A stretch of 64,000 nt of DNA from Herbidospora galbida. GTDB taxonomy: Bacteria > Actinomycetota > Actinomycetes > Streptosporangiales > Streptosporangiaceae. Position numbers and translations under genes: made by a program. Shown in pieces: positions 23,893 through 32,453 of this stretch. How positions within the stretch are numbered: position 1 is the stretch's first letter; each line of letters begins with the position of its first letter. The notes beneath the pieces were generated by a model. The model was not told the origin of the DNA, did no database searches, and saw nothing but the letters and a program-made list of their open reading frames with translations. The DNA lies in contig NZ_SZQA01000005.1 in the NCBI RefSeq assembly GCF_005233835.1, positions 183,273-247,272 of the forward strand. The letters are read 5' to 3'.

Positions 23893-25265
23893 CCCTTCGT
23901 CAGAGTGCCCTGGTAGAGGACGGAGCTGCCACCCTCCTGGCCCTCGAACGTCAGCTCGGCCGGCTCGGTCAGCGTGAGGGTGAAGTCGCCGCCCACGCAC
24001 TGACCGAGCTGGACGACGGACATCTCCAGGATCTGGCCGTTCTGGCGGGTCGTGCGAAGCTTGACGTCCTGCTCACAGTCCCCCCGCCGCCAGGTGCCGC
24101 CCTGCGTTCCGCCTTCGAGGACGAGGGTGACGGAGGTTGGCCCGGACGGGCCGTCGACCGTGGAGACCGCGTCGCGGACGATGTCGCCGGTCCAGGTCCC
24201 GGCGAAGGCCGCGGGGACGCCGTCGCCCTGGACCGGAGCGGTGGCCGGCTCTGTCTGGACGCCGGTTTCCGGGGCGCGCGTCTCGGAGGCGCCGGTTTCG
24301 GACGTGCCGGTTTCGGACGTGCCGGTCTCGGGGGTGCCGGTCTCGGGGGTGCCGTTGAGGGCGGTCCACAGGATGCCGATCGTGACCGCGACGGCGAAGC
24401 CGATGCCCGCGGCGGCGGCCAGGCTCGGCCCGCCGCGCCGTCGTTGCTCCGTCAGCACCGCCGTCTGCGGCCCCACGCCGATCAGCATCACCCACAGCTC
24501 GTGGGCCGTGGGCCGCGCCTCCGGGTCTTTGGCCAGGCAGCGGGCCAGGGTCTCCCGTAAGGGCGACGGCACGCCGTCGAGGCGCGGGGCGGTGTTCAGG
24601 ATCCGGCTGAACACGGCCGCGACGGTGTCGTTGCCGAAGGGCGGCTCGCCGGTCGCGGCGTAGACCATGGTCGCCGCCCACGAGAACACGTCGGCGGCGG
24701 CCGATCCGTGGACGCCGCCCAATTGCTCGGGGGCCATGTAGGGCGGCGTACCGGAGATGGAGGTCGGCAGGGTGCCGGCGTCGGCGAGCTGGGCGATGCC
24801 GAAGTCGACCACGCGCGGGCCGTCGGGCCCGAGCAGCACGTTGGCCGGCTTGAAGTCGCGGTGCACCACCCCGGCGCCGTGGATGGCCGCCAGGGCGGCG
24901 GCGGTGTTCACGGCCAGCCGTTCGAGCTCGCCCTCGCGCAGCGGCCCCCGGTCGCGCACGCGGTCGTGCAGCGACGGGCCGTCGATGAACTCGCTCACCA
25001 CGAAGGGCGCGGCCACGTCGATCTCGGCGTGCAGGACCTTGGCGGTGCAGAAGGGCGCCACCCGCCGCGCCGACTCCAGCTCGCGCCCCAGCCGCCGCCG
25101 GATGGCCGGGTCGGCTCCGCCGCGCAGCAGTTTCACGGCCACGCGCTCGCCTGAGGAGGAGCGGGCTTCGTACACGATGCCCTGGCCGCCCTCGCCGAGA
25201 CGCCCGACGAGCTCGAAGGTGCCCACGAAGGGCGGGTCTCCCGGCTCCAACGGGCCAGCGGGCAT
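23889..25265 (-). CDS. Membrane Ser/Thr protein kinase
   Basis: A 458-residue Hanks-type kinase. The kinase domain spans about residues 15-270: glycine loop LGEGGQGIVYEA, VAVKLL lysine, catalytic HRDFKPANVLL, VVDFGIAQL and the APEQLGG activation segment. One membrane segment follows (LAAAAGIGFAVAVTIGILWTAL), then an outside linker of ETG-repeat type (PETGTPETGTSETGTSETG) and a C-terminal beta-rich domain of about 120 residues with two cysteines. There is no PASTA domain, so it probably senses something other than muropeptides. I start at ATG 25265, after GGGGGAGGA; the frame extends upstream without coding character. Confidence 0.9.
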   Translation of the reverse strand: MPAGPLEPGDPPFVGTFELVGRLGEGGQGIVYEARSSSGERVAVKLLRGGADPAIRRRLGRELESARRVAPFCTAKVLHAEIDVAAPFVVSEFIDGPSLHDRVRDRGPLREGELERLAVNTAAALAAIHGAGVVHRDFKPANVLLGPDGPRVVDFGIAQLADAGTLPTSISGTPPYMAPEQLGGVHGSAAADVFSWAATMVYAATGEPPFGNDTVAAVFSRILNTAPRLDGVPSPLRETLARCLAKDPEARPTAHELWVMLIGVGPQTAVLTEQRRRGGPSLAAAAGIGFAVAVTIGILWTALNGTPETGTPETGTSETGTSETGASETRAPETGVQTEPATAPVQGDGVPAAFAGTWTGDIVRDAVSTVDGPSGPTSVTLVLEGGTQGGTWRRGDCEQDVKLRTTRQNGQILEMSVVQLGQCVGGDFTLTLTEPAELTFEGQEGGSSVLYQGTLTKG

Positions 25266-25345
25266 GGGTCCTCCCCCGGGCGCACACGACGTCCACACCA
25301 TAGCGCCCGGCGGAATCGTCGGACGTGGCGGGTAAAAATGGGGGC

Positions 25346-25948
25346 GTGTCGCTTTCCACCGAACTACACAGCCTCGGCCGTCCCCTCGTGGAGCGGCAGC
25401 TCGCCCATCCGACCGTCCGGGGGATCGCCGACGGCAGTCTGCCCGAGGCCGCCTTCCGGGCCTGGCTGGAACAGGACTACCTGTTCCTGCTCGACTACGT
25501 GCGGGTCTTCTCCCGGCTCGCCTGGCAGGCCCCCGACGCCCACCTCGGCGACCTGGTCGACCTGGCCTACTCGACCTTCCACGACGAACTCGCCCTCCAC
25601 CGGTCGATGTCGGCCCGCTACGGCGCCGACCTGAACACGGCCACCAAGGGCAAGGCGTGCGCCGCCTACACCGAGTTCCTGCTCGACAGCGCCGCCCACT
25701 ACGGCGAGGGCCTGGCGGCGCTCTATCCGTGCATGTGGGGCTATTCGACACTGGGCCAGGCGCTGGCCGAGACGGCCGCCCCGCGCTACCGGGCCTGGGT
25801 CGAGACCTACGCCGACCCGGGCTTCCAGGCGCTCACCGAACGCATCGCCAAGATGATCGACGAGGCCGACGTCCATCCGGGCCGGGCACGCGAGCTGTTC
25901 CTGCGCGGGATGGAACACGAAATCGCATTTTGGGACGTCACTGGTTAG
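25346..25948 (+). CDS. TenA family protein
   Basis: A 200-residue all-helical protein of the TenA/thiaminase II family, which hydrolyses aminopyrimidine breakdown products of thiamine. The conserved nucleophile cysteine sits in YPCMWGYSTLGQ near residue 130. The second catalytic glutamate is in the C-terminal FLRGMEHEIAFWD. Both active-site features of the TenA-C type are therefore present. The GTG at 25346 is chosen at the conserved N-terminus (SLSTELHSLGRPLVERQLAHP). There is no thiamine gene or recognisable TPP riboswitch next to it, so the role in salvage is inferred. Confidence 0.88.
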   Translation: MSLSTELHSLGRPLVERQLAHPTVRGIADGSLPEAAFRAWLEQDYLFLLDYVRVFSRLAWQAPDAHLGDLVDLAYSTFHDELALHRSMSARYGADLNTATKGKACAAYTEFLLDSAAHYGEGLAALYPCMWGYSTLGQALAETAAPRYRAWVETYADPGFQALTERIAKMIDEADVHPGRARELFLRGMEHEIAFWDVTG

Positions 25949-26110
25949 CCCGCGAGCGGATCGACGTTCCACACCTCGGGGAGATCACCACAGAAGACGA
26001 CGCCACCCGGCCTGATCAGGGCCGCCAACTCCGAAGCCCACCGGTAGCTCCGCCGGTGCACGCCGTCCCTCTCGCGCGGCGGCGACCGCCAAGGCCCCGC
26101 CGACCAGGGC
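25945..26110 (-). pseudogene. Possible C-terminal gene remnant
   Basis: A minus-strand frame ending at TAA 25945 reads GVHRRSYRWASELAALIRPG then GVVFCGDLPEVWNVDPLAG. It looks like a genuine protein C-terminus but has no plausible start or upstream part. Codon use is GC-rich. It fills the otherwise empty 200-bp gap between tenA and the PhzF gene and could be the tail of a deleted gene. I do not recognise a family. Confidence 0.3.
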
Positions 26111-26148
26111 CATGACAGTGCCGAACCCCCAATATGACCGACGTCGTG

Positions 26149-26988
26149 TCAGATCTCCGTGAAGCGGACGGCTCGGCCGCTCACCCTGATGCGCTGGTCG
26201 TCGGGGAGCGGGGCGGCGGTCAGCAAACTGGGGCGGCCCATGTCGGCGCCCTGGTGGATGGTGACGACGTCGTCTTCCTTGATCAAGGCCAGGTCGCGCA
26301 GATAGCCCGTGAAGGCCGCGGCGGCGGCGCCCGTGGCCGGGTCTTCGACCACGCCGCCGGGCGGGAACGGGTTGCGGGCGTGGAAGATCACGGGTGACTC
26401 GGCCCAGAAGAGGTGCACGGTGATCCAGTCGCGGGCGGCCATCAGGGCGCCGAGGGCCTCGAAGTCGTAGTCGAGGGCGGCCAGCAGTTCTCGTGAGGCC
26501 AGGCCCACCACCAGGTGGTTCATGCCGGCGTTGGCGACGTGGACCGGGAAGGCCGGGTCGAGGTCGTCGGGGGTGTAGCCCAGGGCTTGCAGGGCCGCCT
26601 CGACGTCGGCGGGGTCGGCCGGGCGGGTGGCGGCGGGCGGTGAGGTGAGGGTGGCGGTGACGGGGCCGTTCGGTTCGGCGACCACGTCGACGTCGACCGG
26701 GCCGGCCTTGGTCGTGAGGTGGATGGTGCCCGAGCCGGTACGTTCGCCGAGCGCCACCGAGGTCGCGATGGTGGCGTGGCCGCAGAAGGCGACCTCGGCC
26801 AGCGGGCTGAAGTAGCGGATCGTGTAGCGGTCGCCGCCCTCGGGGAACAGGAACGCGGTCTCCGAGTAGCCGACCTCTGCGGCGATGGCGAGCATCTCGG
26901 CGTCGCTGTGACCCGCCGCGTCGAGGACGACCCCGGCCGGGTTGCCTCCCGACGGGTCGGCGGTGAAGGCCGCGTACCTGAGGATCAT
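26149..26988 (-). CDS. PhzF family isomerase
   Basis: A 279-residue protein of the PhzF/diaminopimelate-epimerase-like fold. The family signature is clear: RYAAFTADPSGGNPAGVVLDA at the N-terminus, the catalytic glutamate in VGYSETAFLFP, RYFSPLAEVAFCGHAT, and the C-terminal EDPATGAAAAAFTGYL. PhzF itself isomerises dihydrohydroxyanthranilate in phenazine synthesis. There is no phenazine gene here, so this is a family paralogue of unknown substrate. It is separated by 8 bp from the upstream DUF3307 gene and may be co-transcribed with it. Confidence 0.9.
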   Translation of the reverse strand: MILRYAAFTADPSGGNPAGVVLDAAGHSDAEMLAIAAEVGYSETAFLFPEGGDRYTIRYFSPLAEVAFCGHATIATSVALGERTGSGTIHLTTKAGPVDVDVVAEPNGPVTATLTSPPAATRPADPADVEAALQALGYTPDDLDPAFPVHVANAGMNHLVVGLASRELLAALDYDFEALGALMAARDWITVHLFWAESPVIFHARNPFPPGGVVEDPATGAAAAAFTGYLRDLALIKEDDVVTIHQGADMGRPSLLTAAPLPDDQRIRVSGRAVRFTEI

Positions 26989-26996
26989 GACGCCCC

Positions 26997-27446
26997 CTAG
27001 ACGATGATCAGTGCCGAGACGAACAGCCAGGCGAGATGCCAGGTCTGGTCAAGAACATACGCCCCCGTCCCGATGGACGGGTTGTCGTCGTGGCCGGGAC
27101 GGGGCACGCCGAGGGCGGCGAACCTGCCCCGGCCGGTCTTGGCGGCGAGCCACTGGATCGGCCAGCGGCGGTCGGCGATCCAGTGGGTGACCCCCGTGAC
27201 GGCCAGGCCGATCGCGACGTCGGCGGGCGCGAAGACCGCGCCGAGCTGCCAGACCAGCACCATCAGGCCGGCGAAGGCCAGCACGACGTGGGTGAGGACG
27301 TGGGTGGTGTTGGCCAGCCGTCCGGCCCAGCCCGGCTGGATCTTGGTGCAGGCCTGGTGGTCGGTCTGGATCCAGTGATCCACGATCATGTGGGTCGTGT
27401 AGAGCGTGACATAAACGGCGGCGAACTCCGCCAGGCGGTCGCTCAT
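26997..27446 (-). CDS. DUF3307 membrane protein
   Basis: A 149-residue protein matching the DUF3307 pattern: histidines and aspartates in and near the first membrane helix (YVTLYTTHMIVDHWIQTDHQA), then further segments LTHVVLAFAGLMVLVWQLGAVF and VAIGLAVTGVTHWIADRRWP, and a C-terminal one ending WLFVSALIIV. The repeated HxxxD(H/W) pattern looks metal-binding. Function is unknown; elsewhere it accompanies SatD-type proteins. The ATG at 27446 has AAGGA upstream; the longer open frame adds no conserved sequence. Confidence 0.75.
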   Translation of the reverse strand: MSDRLAEFAAVYVTLYTTHMIVDHWIQTDHQACTKIQPGWAGRLANTTHVLTHVVLAFAGLMVLVWQLGAVFAPADVAIGLAVTGVTHWIADRRWPIQWLAAKTGRGRFAALGVPRPGHDDNPSIGTGAYVLDQTWHLAWLFVSALIIV

Positions 27447-27530
27447 GTCCACATCTGTCCTTCCAGCACCATTCCCCAACATGATCGACAGTAGGGCGGG
27501 CTGCCGGGAAGTTCTGTGAACCAGTACTCA

Positions 27531-28187
27531 CTACGACTGACGTGCGCGGCGCCGCAGTCCGTCCATGTCATTGATAAGTACGCGCCGGCGGCCCGTCTCG
27601 ATCAGACCTCGATCACGCAACCCGCGAAGCGCCTTGTTCACGGCCTCCCTGGAGGAGCCCACCCAGCTGGCCAGTTCGTCCTGCGAGAGCGGCAGTTCGA
27701 GGCTGACGCCGCCCGGCACCTGCTCGCCGTAGCGCTCGGCCAGTTCCACGAGCCGGTTGGCGACCCGGACGGCGGTGTCGAGCACGCCGTACTCGATCCG
27801 CTTGCGGTCGGCGTCGCGCAGGCGCTCGGTGACCGTACGCATGATCAGCACCGCGACGCGGCCGTTCTCCCGCAGGAATCCGGCGAAGTCGCGGATGGCC
27901 AGGCCCTCGACCGGTTCGACCGCGGTCACGGTCGCCGAACGGGGCTCGCCGTCGATGGAGGCCATCTCCCCGACGACGGCGCCGGGGCCGCGTACGGCCA
28001 GCACCACGTCGGTCCCCGATTCGGACGCGGCCGAGATCTTCACCTTGCCCGACAGGACCAGCAGCACCCACGTCGAGGGGTCGCCCTGGGTGAAGACGAT
28101 CTCTCCCCGGGCCCAGGTTCGGGTTCGGCCGCGGGCCCGCAGGTCGATCTGCTCCTCGGGGGTGAGCTTGCCGAACAGCTCGGTCAT
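27531..28187 (-). CDS. Crp/Fnr family regulator
   Basis: A 218-residue regulator with an N-terminal cNMP-binding beta-roll (GEIVFTQGDPSTWVLLVLSG, then VVGEMASIDGEPRSATVTAVEP) and a C-terminal Crp-type winged HTH (LPLSQDELASWVGSSREAVNKALRGL). The phosphate-binding cassette reads VGEMASIDGEPRSAT, retaining the Glu and Arg, so cyclic-nucleotide binding is plausible. It is a different branch from the crp at 2250. The ATG (28187) overlaps the stop of the upstream LLM-class oxidoreductase (ATGA), so the two are coupled. Confidence 0.88.
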   Translation of the reverse strand: MTELFGKLTPEEQIDLRARGRTRTWARGEIVFTQGDPSTWVLLVLSGKVKISAASESGTDVVLAVRGPGAVVGEMASIDGEPRSATVTAVEPVEGLAIRDFAGFLRENGRVAVLIMRTVTERLRDADRKRIEYGVLDTAVRVANRLVELAERYGEQVPGGVSLELPLSQDELASWVGSSREAVNKALRGLRDRGLIETGRRRVLINDMDGLRRRARQS

Positions 28188-29065
28188 GAGGTCCTTCTGA
28201 GTTCCGGCAGCACGTCTGCCGCCACCGCGTCGAGGACCGATTCGTCCCCGGCCCAGATGCCAGTCTCGCGCGGCCAGGGCGCGGCGATGTCGGTGTAACC
28301 GAGTTCGGCAGACCTTCCTACAAAATCGCGATAACACTCGACACTCGACAGCGAATAGACGGGGGCGGAGTCCGACTGCAGGAACCGCCGCACGCCCTCA
28401 CGCGGACGCCCCAGGTCCGCCAGCGCGTCGTCGAAGCGGCGCGAGGCCTCGGCGACCGCGTCCCACCAGGCGCCGAGGGTCTCCTTGCCGCGTCCGCCGA
28501 GGGTCACCCAGCCGTCGCCGAACCGCGCGGCCAGCGCCATCGCCTTCGGGCCGTCGGCGGCGACCAGGAAGGGCAGGCGGGGGCGCTGCACGCAGCCGGG
28601 GGCGTTGCGGGCCTCGACCGCCTCGTAGTAGTCGCCCGACCACGACACCCGCTCCTCGCGCAGCAGCAGGTCGAGCAGTTCGACGAACTCGGCGTAGCGG
28701 GCGTGCTGGCTGGCGGGTTTCCAGCCCAGGACGCGGGAGTCGTAGTCGCCCCGGCTGCCCGCGCCGATCCCGAGCGTGAAGCGGCCCTGGGAGAGGTCGT
28801 CGAGGGCGGTGAGGTCGCGGGCGAACGGCACCGGGTGGCGGAAGTTGGGCGAGGAGACCAGCAGGCCGATCTCGATGGTCGAGGTGACCATCGCCGCGGC
28901 CGCCAGGGTCGGCACCGAGCCGAACCAGGGGCCGTCGACGAGGGTGCGCCAGCCCAGGTGGTCGAAGGTCCAGGCGTGGGCGAAGCCGTAGGCCTCGGCG
29001 GCTCGCCAGCGGCGTTCGAGCTCGGGTCGGCGGTGTTCGGGCAGGATCGTGATTCCGGCACGCAT
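28184..29065 (-). CDS. LLM-class flavin-dependent oxidoreductase
   Basis: A 293-residue luciferase-like monooxygenase-fold protein that uses FMN or F420 as cofactor. The typical segments are AWTFDHLGWR near residue 32, LLVSSPNFRHPVPFARDLTALDDLSQGRFTLGIGAG at about 75-110, and VAADGPKAMALAARFGDGWVT. In actinobacteria such proteins are often F420-dependent; nothing here decides which. The ATG 29065 is followed by the conserved MRAGITILPEHR. The stop overlaps the ATG of the Crp/Fnr gene downstream. The divergent MFS transporter starts 105 bp away. Confidence 0.87.
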   Translation of the reverse strand: MRAGITILPEHRRPELERRWRAAEAYGFAHAWTFDHLGWRTLVDGPWFGSVPTLAAAAMVTSTIEIGLLVSSPNFRHPVPFARDLTALDDLSQGRFTLGIGAGSRGDYDSRVLGWKPASQHARYAEFVELLDLLLREERVSWSGDYYEAVEARNAPGCVQRPRLPFLVAADGPKAMALAARFGDGWVTLGGRGKETLGAWWDAVAEASRRFDDALADLGRPREGVRRFLQSDSAPVYSLSSVECYRDFVGRSAELGYTDIAAPWPRETGIWAGDESVLDAVAADVLPELRRTS

Positions 29066-29170
29066 GTAACCATCGTGACATGCTGGCCAAATCCCTACAT
29101 TTCCGATCGGTCTTCTAATCTGGTCAGGTTTGCGTGCCCTCCCCTCCCTGACCGATCGAGAGGACACCTG

Positions 29171-30310
29171 TTGGCCCACGACCTGACCCGGGCCCGATTC
29201 GGAACGACGTCGTCCTTCGTGCTGTGCGGGATCATGTCCGGCACGCTGACGGTCCGCGTCCCGGCCATGACCGACGCGATCCACCTGACCAAATCGCAGC
29301 TCGGCATCGTCCTGCTCGCGTGGGCGGTCGGCGGGCTGCTGGCCATGCAGGGCTCCCGGCCCATGCTGCGCCGCCTCGGCAGCGGCCGGTCGCTCACCCT
29401 GGCGATGCCGCTCAGCGCGCTCACTCTGGCCGGGGTGGCGCTGGCGCCCGACTACGTCGTGCTGATCGTCGCGGCCGCCGCGTTCGGCGTGGCGGTCGGC
29501 CTGTTCGACATCTCGATGAACGCCCAGGGCTCGGTGGTGGAGAACGCCTCGGGCCGGTCGCTGATGAGCGGGTTCCACGCCGGGTGGTCCGTCGGGGCTA
29601 TCGCGTCGGGGGCCCTCGGGATCGGCGCGATCAGGCTGGGGCTGTCGTTCCGCGACCATCTGATCCTGGTGGCGCTGGCCGGCCTGCCGGTCGCGGCGGC
29701 GCTGGCGCGCACGTACCTGCCCGACCCCCGCGGCGACGACGGCGGCGCGGCGGTACGCCGGCGGCTGCCGCCCGTGGTCTACGTGCTGGGCGTGGTGGTC
29801 TTCGCGGCGTTCATGATCGAGGGCATGGTGGGCGACTGGAACGGTCTCTACCTGCGCGACGTATTGGGCGCCCCCGAGTCGCTGGCCGCCCTCGGATATC
29901 CGCTGTTCGCCGGCGGCATGCTGGCCGCCCGGCTCGCCGGTGACCGGCTGCGCAGACGCTACGGCGCCGCCGCGTGCCTGCGCTTCGGCGGGCTCGTGGT
30001 GGCGCTGTCGTTCGGGGTGGTGATCACGGCGCCGGTGGCCGAGGTCGCGCTGGTCGGGCTGCTGGTCGCCGGGGTGGCGATGGCCACCGTGATCCCGTTC
30101 GCGCTGTCGCTGGCGGGGGGAGCCGACCCGGCGCAGTCGGGGCCTGCCATCGCGCAGACGGCCGCCATCGGCTACGCCGGGTTGCTCCTCGGACCAGTCC
30201 TGATCGGGTTCCTCGCCGACGCGACGTCGCTTCGGCTGGCCCTTTCTGTGGGACTGGTCCTCGGAGCGGTGATCTGGCTGTCAACCCGGTATCTACCGGC
30301 CGACTCCTGA
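29171..30310 (+). CDS. MFS transporter (fucose-permease-like group)
   Basis: A 379-residue major facilitator protein with about 11-12 hydrophobic segments. It resembles the YbjJ/fucose permease-like subgroup, seen in MTDAIHLTKSQLGIVLLAWAVGGLLAM, VGLFDISMNAQGSVVE and MSGFHAGWSVGAIASG. I start at TTG 29171, which has GAGAGGAC about seven bases upstream and begins MAHDLTRARFGTT; the open frame extends far upstream only by chance. The substrate is unknown. It is transcribed divergently from the LLM oxidoreductase gene. Confidence 0.86.
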   Translation: MAHDLTRARFGTTSSFVLCGIMSGTLTVRVPAMTDAIHLTKSQLGIVLLAWAVGGLLAMQGSRPMLRRLGSGRSLTLAMPLSALTLAGVALAPDYVVLIVAAAAFGVAVGLFDISMNAQGSVVENASGRSLMSGFHAGWSVGAIASGALGIGAIRLGLSFRDHLILVALAGLPVAAALARTYLPDPRGDDGGAAVRRRLPPVVYVLGVVVFAAFMIEGMVGDWNGLYLRDVLGAPESLAALGYPLFAGGMLAARLAGDRLRRRYGAAACLRFGGLVVALSFGVVITAPVAEVALVGLLVAGVAMATVIPFALSLAGGADPAQSGPAIAQTAAIGYAGLLLGPVLIGFLADATSLRLALSVGLVLGAVIWLSTRYLPADS

Positions 30311-30328
30311 ATCGTCAGGCGTGAATCA

Positions 30329-31231
30329 TCAGGAGTGGGCCAGGCAGCTCGACGAGACCGTCACGACGGTCGGCAGGCTGCCGGTGTTCATGAACTGCAT
30401 CTGCCACTGAGCGCCGCTGGCGGCGCTGCGGATGGGCGCCATCGGGACGCCCTGGCTGAGCAGCGGAACGGTCCACGAACCGCCGACCAGCGTGCTACCC
30501 GCGGGGCAGCTACCGCCGTTGACCTGAGCGTTCAGCTGCGGAAGCAGGGTCACCGGCTTGCCGGCGACGTGCACGACGCCGGTGATGGTGGAACCCGCGG
30601 CGGCCGGACCGGCCGAGCCGCCGATGGCGCCGCCACCGAACTCGTCGTCATCCTCGAAGCCGTCCTCTTCCTCGAAACCGTCATCGCCGGTCTCGTCGTA
30701 GAAGTGGCCATCCCTGCAGTGACGGTCGTGCGAGCCGACAGCCACACGCTGGGCCGAACCCTCGAGGCCCTCGAAGCCGTTCGTCGCCGGCGGCTCGAGC
30801 GGAACCATCGGCGGACGGTGGTGGTGGTGCGGGCGGTGGTGGTGCTTGTGCGGCTTCTTCAGGTGCTCGTGCTCGTGGTGGATGTGCTTGTTCCAGCAAC
30901 GGTCGTGAATGATGTGGTTGTCGTGCTTGTGGTGGTGGTGCCTGTGCACGAAGTGGCGCCTGTGGTGGTGGTGCTTGTGCAGCCAGTGCTTCGTGTGGAA
31001 GATGCGGTGGTAGTGGTGGATGTGGTGCCATTCAATCTTCGGGCGAATGCGGATGTGCCGCTTCTTCACCCGGTACTTGATCACCTTGACTCTCTTGGCT
31101 TTCTTGTACTTCTGAACCGGCGCGTGGCCCACGACCTGGGTGTCAGAGAGAGGGGCGGCTTGCGCGGGAAGCGCGACCCCCATGAAACCGAGGCCCATGA
31201 TTAGGGCGATCATGTACGTTCCGTACCTCAT
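30329..31231 (-). CDS. Exported histidine-rich protein
   Basis: A 300-residue protein with a signal peptide (MIALIMGLGFMGVALPAQAA, cleavage after AQA near residue 26), a strongly basic stretch (YKKAKRVKVIKYRVKKRHIR), and then about 35 histidines within roughly 85 residues in clusters such as HKHHHHRRH and HRHHHHKHD. A very acidic segment (DGFEEEDGFEDDDEFGGG) follows, and then a beta-rich C-terminal domain with two cysteines (SCPAGSTLVGG, VSSSCLAHS). A metal-binding (Zn, Ni or Cu) or surface role is likely from composition; I know of no characterised homologue. The ATG at 31231 and an internal ATG at 31213 are both possible starts. Confidence 0.75.
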   Translation of the reverse strand: MRYGTYMIALIMGLGFMGVALPAQAAPLSDTQVVGHAPVQKYKKAKRVKVIKYRVKKRHIRIRPKIEWHHIHHYHRIFHTKHWLHKHHHHRRHFVHRHHHHKHDNHIIHDRCWNKHIHHEHEHLKKPHKHHHRPHHHHRPPMVPLEPPATNGFEGLEGSAQRVAVGSHDRHCRDGHFYDETGDDGFEEEDGFEDDDEFGGGAIGGSAGPAAAGSTITGVVHVAGKPVTLLPQLNAQVNGGSCPAGSTLVGGSWTVPLLSQGVPMAPIRSAASGAQWQMQFMNTGSLPTVVTVSSSCLAHS

Positions 31232-31355
31232 GTGCCGATCATGCAATAAGTGGGCGGATCTCCTTTGGCAGCACACACAAAGGCGCGGGAAAGCTCGGCC
31301 AGGAAATGTCCGTTAATTCGGGAAGTTCCGCGAGGTTCGCTTGGTTGAGGATGTC

Positions 31356-32378
31356 GTGATCGATGTCGATGTTGTGGTGATCGGGGCAGGTCAGGCGGGA
31401 TTGTCCGCTGCGTACTTCCTGCGGCGGTTCGGGTTGTCGCAGGTCGTGCTCGACGCGGAGGACTCCCCAGGCGGGGCGTGGCGGCACCGATCCCCCACGC
31501 TGACAATGGATCGCGTGCACGGCATCTTCGATTTGCCGGGGATGTCCCGGCCTGCTGTCGACCCGGGAAAGGCGGCGGCGGAGGCCGTACCGGATTATTT
31601 CGCCTCTTATGAATCACAAATGGGTTTGGACGTCGTGCGTCCACACAAAGTAGGAAAAGTCGAACCGGGATTCACGGTCGACGACACCTGGCGCGCACGG
31701 GGAATCGTCAACGCCTCCGGCACCTGGACCCGCCCCCATTGGCCCTTCTATCCCGGGCGTTTCGACGGCAGGCAGCTCCACTACGCGTCCTATGCGGGCC
31801 CGGCGGAGTTCGCCGGGCTGAACGTCGTGGTCGTCGGGGGCGGGCACTCCGCGATGCACGTGCTCTCGGAGGTCGGCGCGGTGGCGCGCTCGACGCTCTG
31901 GGTGACACGCCGTGAACCCGACTTCCGCCCCGAGGGCTTCGACGGCCGCGACGTCGTGGCGCTCGTCGACCAGCGGGTGCGCTCTGGCCTGCCGCCCCAG
32001 AGCGTGGTGAGCGTGACCGGCCTGACGTACACGCCGGTCGTCACCGAGGCCCTCGAACGGGGCGTGCTGACCCGGCGGCCGATGTTCACGCATCTGGTGA
32101 GCGACGGCGTGTCGTGGGGCGAGGAGGTCTTCCGCGCCGACGTCATCGTCTGGGCCACCGGCTTCCGCGCCGACCTGCGCCACCTGGCCCCGCTGAAGCT
32201 GCGCGAACCCGGCGGCGGCATCCGCATGGACGGCACCCGCGTCGTGGTCAACCCTCTCGTCCACCTCGTCGGTTACGGCCCCTCCGCCAGCACGGTCGGC
32301 GCGAACCGGGCCGGCCGGGAGGCCGCCCGCGACCTGGCCCGGCGGCTGGCGCCGCACAGCTCGCTGAGAGCGGGCTGA
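31356..32378 (+). CDS. Flavin-containing monooxygenase-like FAD/NAD(P)-binding oxidoreductase
   Basis: A protein of about 340 residues with two Rossmann folds. The FAD-binding GxGxxG is VVVIGAGQAGLSAAYFLRR at the N-terminus, and the NAD(P)H motif is VVVVGGGHSAMHVLSEVG at about residue 155. ATGFRADLRHLAP corresponds to the ATG(Y/F) motif of group B monooxygenases. It is shorter than true Baeyer-Villiger enzymes and similar to the CzcO/TrkA-like group. I chose GTG 31356 with GAGGA just upstream; TTG 31341 is also in frame. It stands alone between the His-rich gene and the ABC exporter. Confidence 0.85.
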   Translation: MIDVDVVVIGAGQAGLSAAYFLRRFGLSQVVLDAEDSPGGAWRHRSPTLTMDRVHGIFDLPGMSRPAVDPGKAAAEAVPDYFASYESQMGLDVVRPHKVGKVEPGFTVDDTWRARGIVNASGTWTRPHWPFYPGRFDGRQLHYASYAGPAEFAGLNVVVVGGGHSAMHVLSEVGAVARSTLWVTRREPDFRPEGFDGRDVVALVDQRVRSGLPPQSVVSVTGLTYTPVVTEALERGVLTRRPMFTHLVSDGVSWGEEVFRADVIVWATGFRADLRHLAPLKLREPGGGIRMDGTRVVVNPLVHLVGYGPSASTVGANRAGREAARDLARRLAPHSSLRAG

Positions 32379-32453
32379 GACGCTGCTGAGGGCCCGCTGA
32401 GGCTGACAGCGCGCTGTGCGCCGGATGACAGGGGCGAGCCGCACCCTTGAGGC

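Noticed and set aside
25266..25345. TPP riboswitch before the TenA gene
   Set aside because: The gap is only about 80 bp and contains no thi-box-like sequence.
30335..31204. A Val/Leu-rich plus-strand ORF that looks like membrane protein repeats
   Set aside because: It is the antisense of histidine codons (CAC becomes GTG); the minus-strand frame has a signal peptide and a proper start.
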